This document shows positions 35,919 to 43,709 of a stretch of DNA of 64,000 nucleotides, piece after piece. A program made the translations under genes and the position numbers. The notes under the pieces are model-generated. The model was not told the DNA's origin and searched no databases. It saw only the letters and a list, made by a program, of their open reading frames with translations. The stretch's first letter is position 1, and every line of letters starts with the position of its first letter. Origin of the DNA: Paludibaculum fermentans (GTDB lineage Bacteria; Acidobacteriota; Terriglobia; Bryobacterales; Bryobacteraceae); contig NZ_CP063849.1 of assembly GCF_015277775.1 (NCBI RefSeq), forward strand, positions 2,976,001 to 3,040,000. Reading direction: 5' to 3'.

Positions 35919-36938
35919 ATGCACAAGAGTCTGTTGAGCGTGATAGCCCTTGGATTGACAGCGGGTGCGGGCCTTGCGGCGGAGGCGCCCGCGGCAGAGA
36001 TCTCGAATGGCCTGGTTCGCGCGAAGGTCCATTTGCCGGATGGGCGGACGGGCTTCTACCGGGGCACACGGTTCGACTGGTCCGGCGTCATCTCGGACTT
36101 GCAGTTCTCCGGGCACAACTATTACCCGCAGTGGTTCGACCGGATGGACCCCAAGGTCAAGGATTTTGTCTACGAAGGCGCCGCCATCGCGGCCAGCCCC
36201 TGTACCGCGGCGACCGGCCCGGCCGACGAGTTCCGGACGCCCCTGGGGTATGAAGAGGCCAAGCCGGGAGGAACGTTTGTGAAGATCGGAGTCGGCGTCC
36301 TGCGGAAGACCGACTCCGCCGCATACGATTCCTTCCACCTCTATGAGATTGTGGATGGCGGGCAATGGAAGGTCAGCAAAACGGGGAGTTCCGTCGAGTT
36401 CGTGCAGCGGCTGAATGACCGGGCCACGGGCTATGCCTACCTGTACAAAAAGACGGTGTCGTTGACGAAGGGGCAGCCGCAGATGGTGCTGAGTCACAGC
36501 CTGAAGAACACGGGCAAAGCCGCGATCCGGAGTGCCGTCTACAACCACAACTTCCTGTATCTCGACCGGCAGCCGCCCGGTCCGGATTTCGTGATCACGT
36601 TCCCATTCGACGTCCACACGCCCCAGGTCCCGCCGATGGCCGAAGTGCGCGGCAACCAGGTGCGGTACACGAAGATCCTGGCGGGGGAGGAGCATGTGCA
36701 GATGCCCGTAAGCGGCTACGGTGCGGAGGCTAAGGATTATGACATCCGTGTGGAGAACCAGGCTGTGGGTGCGGGTGTGAGGATCACGGGCGACCGGCCG
36801 ATTACCCGGATATACCTGTGGTCCATTCGCGCTCCACTTTCGGTGGAGCCGTATGTGAATGTGGAGATTCAGCCCGGGGCGGAGTTCACCTGGAAGATTG
36901 TATACGACTACTACACGATGCCAACGGGCGGGCGATGA
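35919..36938 (+). CDS. Secreted protein with probable galactose-mutarotase-like fold
   Basis: A 339-aa protein with a signal peptide (SLLSVIALGLTAGAGLAAEA). It has AGGAAGGA-like ribosome binding sequence (GGAAGG) before ATG 35919. The mature part is beta-rich. Segments GFYRGTRFDWSGVISDLQF, GHNYYPQWFDRMD and YNHNFLYLDRQPPGPDF recur in uncharacterised secreted acidobacterial and Bacteroidetes proteins, and the NHNF piece recalls aldose-1-epimerases. It is probably a carbohydrate-binding or mutarotase-like protein of the periplasm; catalytic residues cannot be assigned. It lies alone between the czc operon and two TonB receptors. Confidence 0.65.
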   Translation: MHKSLLSVIALGLTAGAGLAAEAPAAEISNGLVRAKVHLPDGRTGFYRGTRFDWSGVISDLQFSGHNYYPQWFDRMDPKVKDFVYEGAAIAASPCTAATGPADEFRTPLGYEEAKPGGTFVKIGVGVLRKTDSAAYDSFHLYEIVDGGQWKVSKTGSSVEFVQRLNDRATGYAYLYKKTVSLTKGQPQMVLSHSLKNTGKAAIRSAVYNHNFLYLDRQPPGPDFVITFPFDVHTPQVPPMAEVRGNQVRYTKILAGEEHVQMPVSGYGAEAKDYDIRVENQAVGAGVRITGDRPITRIYLWSIRAPLSVEPYVNVEIQPGAEFTWKIVYDYYTMPTGGR

Positions 36939-36994
36939 CACAGGTCAATGCAGGCCCGTGCGGATTTGCCGAGTGAGCGGCTGGCGCGGTGCGC

Positions 36995-39724
36995 TCAATA
37001 TTCAAACTGCATGAACAACTGGACCTGACGCGGCGGGCCGCTCTCAATCAATGATCCCCAATTGCTGAGGCGGCCGGCGGGGGTGGCATAGGCTTCGCTG
37101 AGGCGCACGGCGTTGGCGTGATTCAGGAGGTTGAAGCTCTCCGCTCCGAACTGGAGGCGCATGCGGTTGTCGTGGAACGGGATCGTTCTCATGAGGCGGG
37201 CATCTAGGCTAACGGAGGCCGGTCCAAGTCCAGTGTTGCGCAGCATGCCGGTGGGCCGGGCCGTGACGGGATAGGCTCCCGTGGCGGCGGGATCGTAAGT
37301 GAGCAGCGTGTTGACGGGCCGCCCGCTGCCGGCGACCATGCCCGGGGCCAGGGTCCAGTTCTCCAGGGCGGCCTGAAGCCAGGGTGGTCCAACCCAGGGG
37401 CCGAAGGGCAGCTCAAAGATGGAACTGATGCTGAGGCGGCGCGCCTGATAAAGGCGGCTGCGGCCCCAGTCGGCGTGCAGGTTGGCGGGCTGGGAAGGAT
37501 GCTCGTCAAAGTCGGAGGCGTCATCCCAGGCGCGGCCGAGGTCGAAACTGGCAAGCAGGGTGATGCCTTCGAGGACGCGCCGGTTGTAGGAGAACGACAG
37601 CCCGCGGTAAGACGACCTGGCTGTCTGTTCCAGCAGGTAAACAGGAGGCAAAGTGAGGGCTGCGTTGCGGACCCGGGGCAGGTGCAGGGCCCGGACCAGG
37701 TTTAGTTCCACATGGAAGGTCGACGACGAGCCAAAGCCGCGCTCCCAGCCGATGGAGAGCTTGCGCGCCCGCGCGGCGGGAAAACTGGCGGAGGCGGCCC
37801 AACGCGCCGCAACTTCGGGACCGAGGCCGTATCGAACATACTCGGTTGCCTGGCCGCTGCCCTTCTGCAGGACGTCGTTGAGATAGGCGAGTGGATAGCG
37901 GTCAGTGAAGAGGCCGAAACCCGCGCGGAGGATCCAGGGCGTCTTGACGCCGGGCCGCCAGGCGAGGCCGAGACGCGGACTCCAGTTGCCGGGCGGCTGT
38001 GGGAGCCCGGAGGGGAGGCTCTGTTTGTCGTAGCGGAGGCCGGCTTCCAGAAGGAGATGGTCGAGCACCTGCCAGCGCTCCTGCAGCCAGAGGCCCACCG
38101 GCACTGTGGTCATGCGGGTACGCGGGTCGCCGCGCACGATCCACGACATGGCAGGCGAGCGTTGCTCGAAGGCCTCCAACGTCGGGAATAGCTCCACGCC
38201 GCCAAAACGATTCGCTATTCGACCGTCGAAGTGGACGGCGTGGACGCTGGCTCCGGCGCTGAGGCGATGGCGGCCGGCCGTGAGGTTCCACTGCTCGACG
38301 AGTTCGGTGTGGGTTTCGAGGCGGCTGGCGTTCAGGCGCGGAGATTCGCCGAAACTCACAATGCCGGGGATTTCCACAAGTGGGCCGGAGCCATTCGGCC
38401 AAAGCCGCTGTTCGCGGCGGCCGTACTGAGTGCGGATCTCGTTGACCATGGCCGGCGTGATGACACGCAGCCAGGTGGCGGCGAGGGAGTGGTCGGCGGT
38501 GAGGCTGTTGCCGGCTGCCGACCGGTCCAGAAAGTTCTCGGCCCCCTGGACATCGCCCAGGGCGCGGCCGTGGGACCAGGCGTAGCGGAAGGCCAGGGCA
38601 TCCCGCTCAGTCACCTGATGGTTGAGTTTGAAGGTGCTGTCGAGCCCGTGCTGGGAGGTGGGGTAGAGCCCCGAAGAGACGGTGCGGTCCTGAGCGAGGA
38701 CGCGATTGATGCGGTCGACGGCCCAAGAGGGAGTTTCGGACCATTCCTGCGCGGACTCCTCCTCCATTTCGGCGGCGACAGCCCAAAAGGTTCGGTCCCT
38801 GCGGAGGGGCCCCATGACGGACACTCCAGGTTGGCGGCGGCGGAAGCGCGGCCGGCGCTCCGAATCGACTTCCGTTTTACGGGCGTTCAGAAGCTCGTTC
38901 TGGAAGAACCAGGTGGCATCGCCGTGCCACTGGTTGACCCCGGTGCGGGTGATGACGTTGATGAGTCCTCCGGCAGCGCCGCCGAATTCGGCTCCGGCGC
39001 TGACACCGGCCACGCGGAACTCCTGCACCATCTCGAGGCCGACAGCGACGCGGTTGCCGCCGGTGGTTTCGTCGCGATTGTCGAGCCCGTCAATCGTCAT
39101 GCTGTTGCTGCGGGCACGGACACCGGAGAAGCTGAAGCCACTGTCGGCGAGCGGGCTGCGGATGCCGGTCATGGAGCGCTGTTGGCCTCCCGTGGCGGTC
39201 TGGGTGAGGCCGGGCACGAGGGCGACGAAGCCGAGGTAGTTGCGGCCCAGGGCAGGGGCCTCTTCGATTCGATCTCCGCCCAGCGCCAGGCTAGCCGTGG
39301 TGGCTGCCGCTTCGAGGGCGTCGGGCTGCTCGTTGACCTCGACCGTGGTGGCTACGCCTTTCAGAGAGAGGGTCAAACGCTGGATCAGTACCTGGCCGAT
39401 GGAGAGCGGGAAGGTGGCGGTGCCGAGTGGGGTGAAGCCGTCATGCTCGACGTGGAGGGTCCATTCGCCAGGAGGCACCGCGTCCAGCGAGAAACGGCCT
39501 TCCCAGTTCGTCTCAGCGGTGCGCCTAAACCCGCGCGTGGCGTCAAGAGCGGTGACTCGGGCAGCCGGCACCGGAGTGCCGCTTGCGTCGGACACAGTGC
39601 CTTGGATGGCTCCGACTGGTGCGCCGTGCTGGGCTTGCAGGACGGAGGCGAAGACAAGGAACACGAAGAGTGGGAGCAGCCTGCAAAGGTGGGGGCTGAG
39701 TGCGTTGGCCGGCTGGGAGGCCAT
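36995..39724 (-). CDS. TonB-dependent receptor with N-terminal carboxypeptidase-regulatory-like domain (Oar-like)
   Basis: A 909-aa outer-membrane receptor. After a signal peptide (LLPLFVFLVFASVLQAQ) comes a carboxypeptidase-regulatory-like beta-sandwich (GAIQGTVSDASGTPVPAARV to about residue 110), a plug region (residues 115-225, with SMTIDGLDNRDET and GAAGGLINVITRTG), and a large beta-barrel ending in FMQFEY, the usual aromatic C-terminus. The frame allows a start at 39820, which would put 32 residues before the signal, so 39724 is preferred. No TonB box is obvious. The substrate is unknown; in Acidobacteria such proteins are thought to import polymers or their fragments. The signal of a strong hairpin separates it from the next receptor. 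Confidence 0.85.
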   Translation of the reverse strand: MASQPANALSPHLCRLLPLFVFLVFASVLQAQHGAPVGAIQGTVSDASGTPVPAARVTALDATRGFRRTAETNWEGRFSLDAVPPGEWTLHVEHDGFTPLGTATFPLSIGQVLIQRLTLSLKGVATTVEVNEQPDALEAAATTASLALGGDRIEEAPALGRNYLGFVALVPGLTQTATGGQQRSMTGIRSPLADSGFSFSGVRARSNSMTIDGLDNRDETTGGNRVAVGLEMVQEFRVAGVSAGAEFGGAAGGLINVITRTGVNQWHGDATWFFQNELLNARKTEVDSERRPRFRRRQPGVSVMGPLRRDRTFWAVAAEMEEESAQEWSETPSWAVDRINRVLAQDRTVSSGLYPTSQHGLDSTFKLNHQVTERDALAFRYAWSHGRALGDVQGAENFLDRSAAGNSLTADHSLAATWLRVITPAMVNEIRTQYGRREQRLWPNGSGPLVEIPGIVSFGESPRLNASRLETHTELVEQWNLTAGRHRLSAGASVHAVHFDGRIANRFGGVELFPTLEAFEQRSPAMSWIVRGDPRTRMTTVPVGLWLQERWQVLDHLLLEAGLRYDKQSLPSGLPQPPGNWSPRLGLAWRPGVKTPWILRAGFGLFTDRYPLAYLNDVLQKGSGQATEYVRYGLGPEVAARWAASASFPAARARKLSIGWERGFGSSSTFHVELNLVRALHLPRVRNAALTLPPVYLLEQTARSSYRGLSFSYNRRVLEGITLLASFDLGRAWDDASDFDEHPSQPANLHADWGRSRLYQARRLSISSIFELPFGPWVGPPWLQAALENWTLAPGMVAGSGRPVNTLLTYDPAATGAYPVTARPTGMLRNTGLGPASVSLDARLMRTIPFHDNRMRLQFGAESFNLLNHANAVRLSEAYATPAGRLSNWGSLIESGPPRQVQLFMQFEY

Positions 39725-39857
39725 CTGAGACTGCCGGGGCGCCGGGGTTCGTAGCGCGATTTCATTCAAAACGGGCGGCTTGGCTTGCGAATTGTGATCG
39801 GGGCCTCGCCTCTCCGTCATTCCACTAGGCTATCAAGCATTGTGTGCCTAGCCGCGA

Positions 39858-39895
39858 AAGGCCGGCCCGCCTCCTTCTGGAACCGGGCCGGCCTT
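39858..39895 (-). terminator. Strong hairpin between the two TonB-receptor genes
   Basis: The stem is 12 bp and perfect: AAGGCCGGCCCG (39858-39869) pairs with CGGGCCGGCCTT (39884-39895), loop of 14 nt. It begins 44 bp past the stop of the larger receptor on the minus strand and is followed there by TTT. It probably ends that transcript, so the smaller receptor would have its own promoter. Confidence 0.75.
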
Positions 39896-39939
39896 GATTT
39901 CTGGATGAGACCAGGCCGATTGGGCCGGGTCTCTGGCGG

Positions 39940-42900
39940 CTAGAAGTAGAACTTCAGGCCGAGCACGAGACGCCGCGAGAGGGCGGCGTTGGTGTAGCGG
40001 CCCAGGTTGGCATTGATCTGGTCACCAGCGGCGTTGAAGCGCGCAGTGGTGTCCATGCTGCTGTACTGGGTGTGATTGAAGGTGTTATAGCTCTCCATGC
40101 GGAACTGCATGCTGCGGCCTTCACGGGCGCCGAGCTTGAAGTTCTTGAAGAGGGAGATGTCCCAGTTGTTCAAACCGGGATTCGTGACGGTCGTCTTGGG
40201 GGCATTGCCGATGCCGTTGACGGAGTAGGCTGTGGTGGGTGGCTTGAAGGCATCCACGTTGAAGGCCTGGCCGGCGGGCGCCGATCCGTTGGGATTGCCA
40301 ACCAGGACGACGCGGCTGTCAACACCATTGCCGGTCGCGCCGGTGAGATCTGCCGAGTAGGACAGACTGTAGCCGACGCCGGTGGGCGAGCCGGTATTGA
40401 ACTGGCTGACACCCGAGAGTTCCCATCCGTTGAGAGCGATGCGGCTGAACTTGTTGTCCCAACTCTTGCTGAAGTCGGGCAGGTTGTAGGTATAGTTCAG
40501 CATCAGGGTATGACGGCGATCGAAGCCGGCAAGACCGTAGTTCCGCATGCGGTAGTTGAGAGTGGGGCTGAGAACGCCACCCTGGCCGTCCACGAGGTCG
40601 AGAGACTTCGACCAGGAGTAAGCCGTGTGGAAGGTGAAGCGATCAGAGAACCGCTTGGTGAGTTGCACCTGCATCGCGTTGTAGTTGCCGTAACCGGAGA
40701 ACTCCAGGTAGTTAACGCTGGAGTAACCGAGATAGGGCCGCAGGAAGTTGGCGGGCAGCGCGGTGCCGGTGGTGGAGTCGATGCTGGACGCGAGCCGGTT
40801 GGTGCCGTACTGCGTGGCGTTCAGATCGCGGTAGACCAATAGATGCTTCTGCGTATTGCCGACGTAGGCCACATCGAGCACGGCGCCGAAGCCGATGCTT
40901 TGCTGGACGCCGAAGCTCCAGTTGTAGACGGCCGGCGGGCTGTAGCTGCGCTGGAAGCCGTAGACCGACGCGGGTCCAATGGTGGTGCCGGTGGTGGAAG
41001 AGGTGAGGTTGGCGAGCGTGGTGTAGTTCGCCGTTCCGGTGGTTACCAGCGGGGGCATCTGGACGAGTTGCAGAACCTGATCGTCGTTGAAACGATCGTA
41101 GAAGATGCCGAAACCGGAGCGAATGGCCGTCTTGCCATTGCCGAAGACATCCCAGGCGAGGCCGACGCGGGGCGCTGCCTGGATGGACGGCGAGTTGAGA
41201 ACCTTTTCCTTGTATGTGGTCATGCCCTGATAGGGCGTGCCGGTAACTGGCGAGAATGCCCCGATCTTGACGGCCGGGTAGAGCGTGCCCGTGGAAGGAT
41301 CGCGCGCCATGCGGGTCTTGGAAACGGGGTCGAGGTAGGGCGACAGGAGTGGCGGCTGATTCGCACTGCTGTAGACAGAAGAGTCGAAGATGGCCAGCGT
41401 GTCGTTGGCGCTGTAGCTGGGCTGGATGGAGTAGAAACGGACGCCGGCATCGATCGCCAGGCGGCGGTTCACCTTCCAGCTGTCCTGCACGTACCACTCC
41501 GCGTTGAAGAAGCGGCCGTGGGCGGAGGGATGGCCGCTAGCTTCAGAGTAGGAGTCGACGACGCCGAGAATCGCGTTGGAGTACGGATTGTTCGTGTCGT
41601 AGGGGTTGTTGGCGTCGCGGTCGAACGCCAGCGCGCCATTGAAGGAGGTGGAGCGGGCGGCGTTGCGCGTCGTGCGCTCGAGGTAAACACCCATTTTAAA
41701 GTTGTGCTTGCCCCAGATCTTCGACAGGTTGTCGGAATAGTTCCAGATGTTGTTTGTACCGAAGAAGGGATAGCGGCCCTCGATGGAGAGGGAGGCGGCG
41801 CCGGTGACGCCGGAGAACGTGGCGTTGGGGATGAGGTTCAGCGGGTTGGCCGCGGGATAGAACTGCCCGAGGGTAATGCCGATTTTGCTGCGCACGTTGG
41901 CGTTAAGGCGGTCCTGGGTGAGCGCGTCGACGGTCTGCTTGGCGCGGTTGACGCCGAAGGTGAACTCGTTGACCATGGTGGGACTGAAGGTGTGGATCAA
42001 TGTCGCGACGGCGCCGGCGCTGTGGATCTCGTAGGAGATGGGCAGTTGGGGCCAGGCGTTGTTGCCACCGAGACCAACCGAGAGTCCGTACTCACCACGA
42101 ACGGCCTGGAAGTCCTGAATCAGGCGGACGTAAAAGGTCGTGTTGGAGGTGATGTTGTAATCGGAGCGCAGAATGGAATCGCGGCGGGGCTGCTTGTTAA
42201 CGCTAACGCCTGTCCAGTTATATGTATTGCTCGGCCCTTTTGTATTCGGCGTGGGGAAGAGACTAAGCAGCTTCTGCCCATTCGCGTCGATGCGGCTGGA
42301 CGGGATGGTGTTGTTCGGGAACGCCGCGTTGTTGTTGTAAGGATCCCTGATTGCAATCAGTGTATTGTTGGTGTCGTAAGACTGTGAGAAGTCACCGTTG
42401 CGCTCGAGGGTGGTGGGGAAGGTCTGGGTCTGGGTGCTTGAGGGCGCCTGGATGGGCAGGAACTCCTGCGACCAGAAAAAGAAGAGCTTGTCGCGGTTCT
42501 TGTTGAAGTTCGTCCCGGGCAGAAGCACGGGCCCGCCCAGGGTGTAACCGGGGTAGTTGTAGCGATAGCGCGGACGAGGAAGCCCGCTCTTATTATTCAG
42601 CCACTCGTTGGCGTTTAGCGCTTCATTCCGCAGGAAATAATACGCGCTGCCATGAAAATCGTGGGTGCCGCTCTTGATCACGGTGAGGATGGTGGCGCCG
42701 GAACTGCGGCCATACTCGGCCTGATAGTTGCTGAGCAGGACTTTGACCTCGCCCACGGCGTCGATGCTGGGTGCGAGGTACGGCCCGGTGAGCGAGCCGG
42801 TATCCAAACTGGAAACACCATCCAGCGTCAGGTTGATGGAGCCTGCGCGGGTGCCGTTGATGTTGATGCCCGTGAGATCGTTCCAACCGGGAGACTCACG

Positions 42901-43434
42901 GTTGGCGGTGTCAATTACGCCAGGCAACAGTTTGGCCGTGCCCATGTAGGAGCGGCCCTTCAGAGGAAGTTCGGCCATCTGGCGCGCGGAGATAAGACCG
43001 GAGCGCTCCGCGCTCTCCGTCTGGAGGCGGGCCGCTTCCGCGGTGACAGTCACAGTATCTGTTAAAGCGCCCACTTCGAGGGAGATGGGCTGCAGATTCA
43101 CGCGTTCGGTCGCCGTAATGGAGATCTTCGACTGTTCGTACTTTTTAAAGCCCTTCGCGTTGATCCGAAGGGAATATGTACCTGGAAGTAGTTCCGTAAA
43201 GAGGTAGTAGCCTTCCGCGGTCGACTGAGCCGTGCGGGTTTGGCCGGTTAGTGCGTTGGCGATGGTGACTTCGGCGTCGGCAACACTGCCTCCGCTTGCG
43301 TCAAGGATGGTTCCAGACAATTGACCCGTGAGTCCCTGACCCACGAGCGGTGCGGGCAGCGTGGCCGCGACAACAAACAGCGCAGCAGCCAGCAGCCCTG
43401 AGCGGTTAAATACGGGAAGTTTGGGTTTTTTCAT
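39940..43434 (-). CDS. Large TonB-dependent receptor with carboxypeptidase-regulatory-like domain (Oar-like)
   Basis: An 1164-aa outer-membrane protein. It starts at ATG 43434 (MKKPKLPVF), with GGGAG 8 bp upstream; an alternative start at 43488 has no signal. The signal peptide (LLAAALFVVAATLPAPLVGQ) is followed by the regulatory-like domain (GTILDASGGSVADAEVTIAN to about residue 110), plug segments (ISARQMAELPLKGRSYMG, LNLTLDGVSSLDTGS, YGRSSGATILTVIKSGTHDF), and a barrel whose C-terminus is LGLKFYF. The FFFWSQEFLP segment is common in acidobacterial members. The gene has a recognisable promoter and inverted repeat upstream. Ligand unknown. Confidence 0.9.
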   Translation of the reverse strand: MKKPKLPVFNRSGLLAAALFVVAATLPAPLVGQGLTGQLSGTILDASGGSVADAEVTIANALTGQTRTAQSTAEGYYLFTELLPGTYSLRINAKGFKKYEQSKISITATERVNLQPISLEVGALTDTVTVTAEAARLQTESAERSGLISARQMAELPLKGRSYMGTAKLLPGVIDTANRESPGWNDLTGININGTRAGSINLTLDGVSSLDTGSLTGPYLAPSIDAVGEVKVLLSNYQAEYGRSSGATILTVIKSGTHDFHGSAYYFLRNEALNANEWLNNKSGLPRPRYRYNYPGYTLGGPVLLPGTNFNKNRDKLFFFWSQEFLPIQAPSSTQTQTFPTTLERNGDFSQSYDTNNTLIAIRDPYNNNAAFPNNTIPSSRIDANGQKLLSLFPTPNTKGPSNTYNWTGVSVNKQPRRDSILRSDYNITSNTTFYVRLIQDFQAVRGEYGLSVGLGGNNAWPQLPISYEIHSAGAVATLIHTFSPTMVNEFTFGVNRAKQTVDALTQDRLNANVRSKIGITLGQFYPAANPLNLIPNATFSGVTGAASLSIEGRYPFFGTNNIWNYSDNLSKIWGKHNFKMGVYLERTTRNAARSTSFNGALAFDRDANNPYDTNNPYSNAILGVVDSYSEASGHPSAHGRFFNAEWYVQDSWKVNRRLAIDAGVRFYSIQPSYSANDTLAIFDSSVYSSANQPPLLSPYLDPVSKTRMARDPSTGTLYPAVKIGAFSPVTGTPYQGMTTYKEKVLNSPSIQAAPRVGLAWDVFGNGKTAIRSGFGIFYDRFNDDQVLQLVQMPPLVTTGTANYTTLANLTSSTTGTTIGPASVYGFQRSYSPPAVYNWSFGVQQSIGFGAVLDVAYVGNTQKHLLVYRDLNATQYGTNRLASSIDSTTGTALPANFLRPYLGYSSVNYLEFSGYGNYNAMQVQLTKRFSDRFTFHTAYSWSKSLDLVDGQGGVLSPTLNYRMRNYGLAGFDRRHTLMLNYTYNLPDFSKSWDNKFSRIALNGWELSGVSQFNTGSPTGVGYSLSYSADLTGATGNGVDSRVVLVGNPNGSAPAGQAFNVDAFKPPTTAYSVNGIGNAPKTTVTNPGLNNWDISLFKNFKLGAREGRSMQFRMESYNTFNHTQYSSMDTTARFNAAGDQINANLGRYTNAALSRRLVLGLKFYF

Positions 43435-43549
43435 TGTTAACTCCCAATGACGGCAGGCTTCCCAGCGAGTAAGCGAGCCCACACACACTTCGCTCCTTGG
43501 TCATTTGTGCGTTCGGGGGCTTACCCCTGTGAAGCATTCAGCTGCGGCG

Positions 43550-43578
43550 ATATTATCACCCTAAATTGCGGGTGGCAA
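43550..43578 (-). promoter_or_regulatory. Sigma70-like promoter for the large TonB receptor
   Basis: On the minus strand TTGCCA (43578-43573) is followed after exactly 17 bp by TAATAT (43555-43550). Both hexamers differ from consensus in few positions. The predicted transcription start near 43543 would give a leader of about 110 nt before ATG 43434. Confidence 0.6.
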
Positions 43579-43598
43579 TGGGGGGAGAATGCAAAGAA

Positions 43599-43616
43599 GT
43601 GTCAAGAGACTGACAC
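43599..43616. promoter_or_regulatory. Inverted repeat GTGTCA-N6-TGACAC upstream of the TonB-receptor promoter
   Basis: The arms are perfect 6-mers around AGAGAC. The centre lies about 64 bp upstream of the predicted transcription start, the usual distance for an activator of class I. No regulator gene lies next to it. Confidence 0.45.
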
Positions 43617-43709
43617 AATAATCTATGCTAATACCTTACAAACTAGCCAAGTATATGAAATGACTAAGCAAGGGAGGCGAACGGCATTCCGGACACTTAT
43701 CGATAGATA

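Larger units (their letters stand above)
43435..43709. other. Upstream region of the large TonB receptor
   Basis: This 275-bp region is AT-richer than its surroundings. It holds a sigma70-like promoter and an inverted repeat, both listed separately, and no gene. Confidence 0.6.

Noticed and set aside
35124-36941. 605-codon minus-strand frame overlapping czcA and the mutarotase-like gene
   Set aside because: It crosses two well-supported plus-strand genes and their gap, and is rich in Arg, His and Pro with no recognisable domain.
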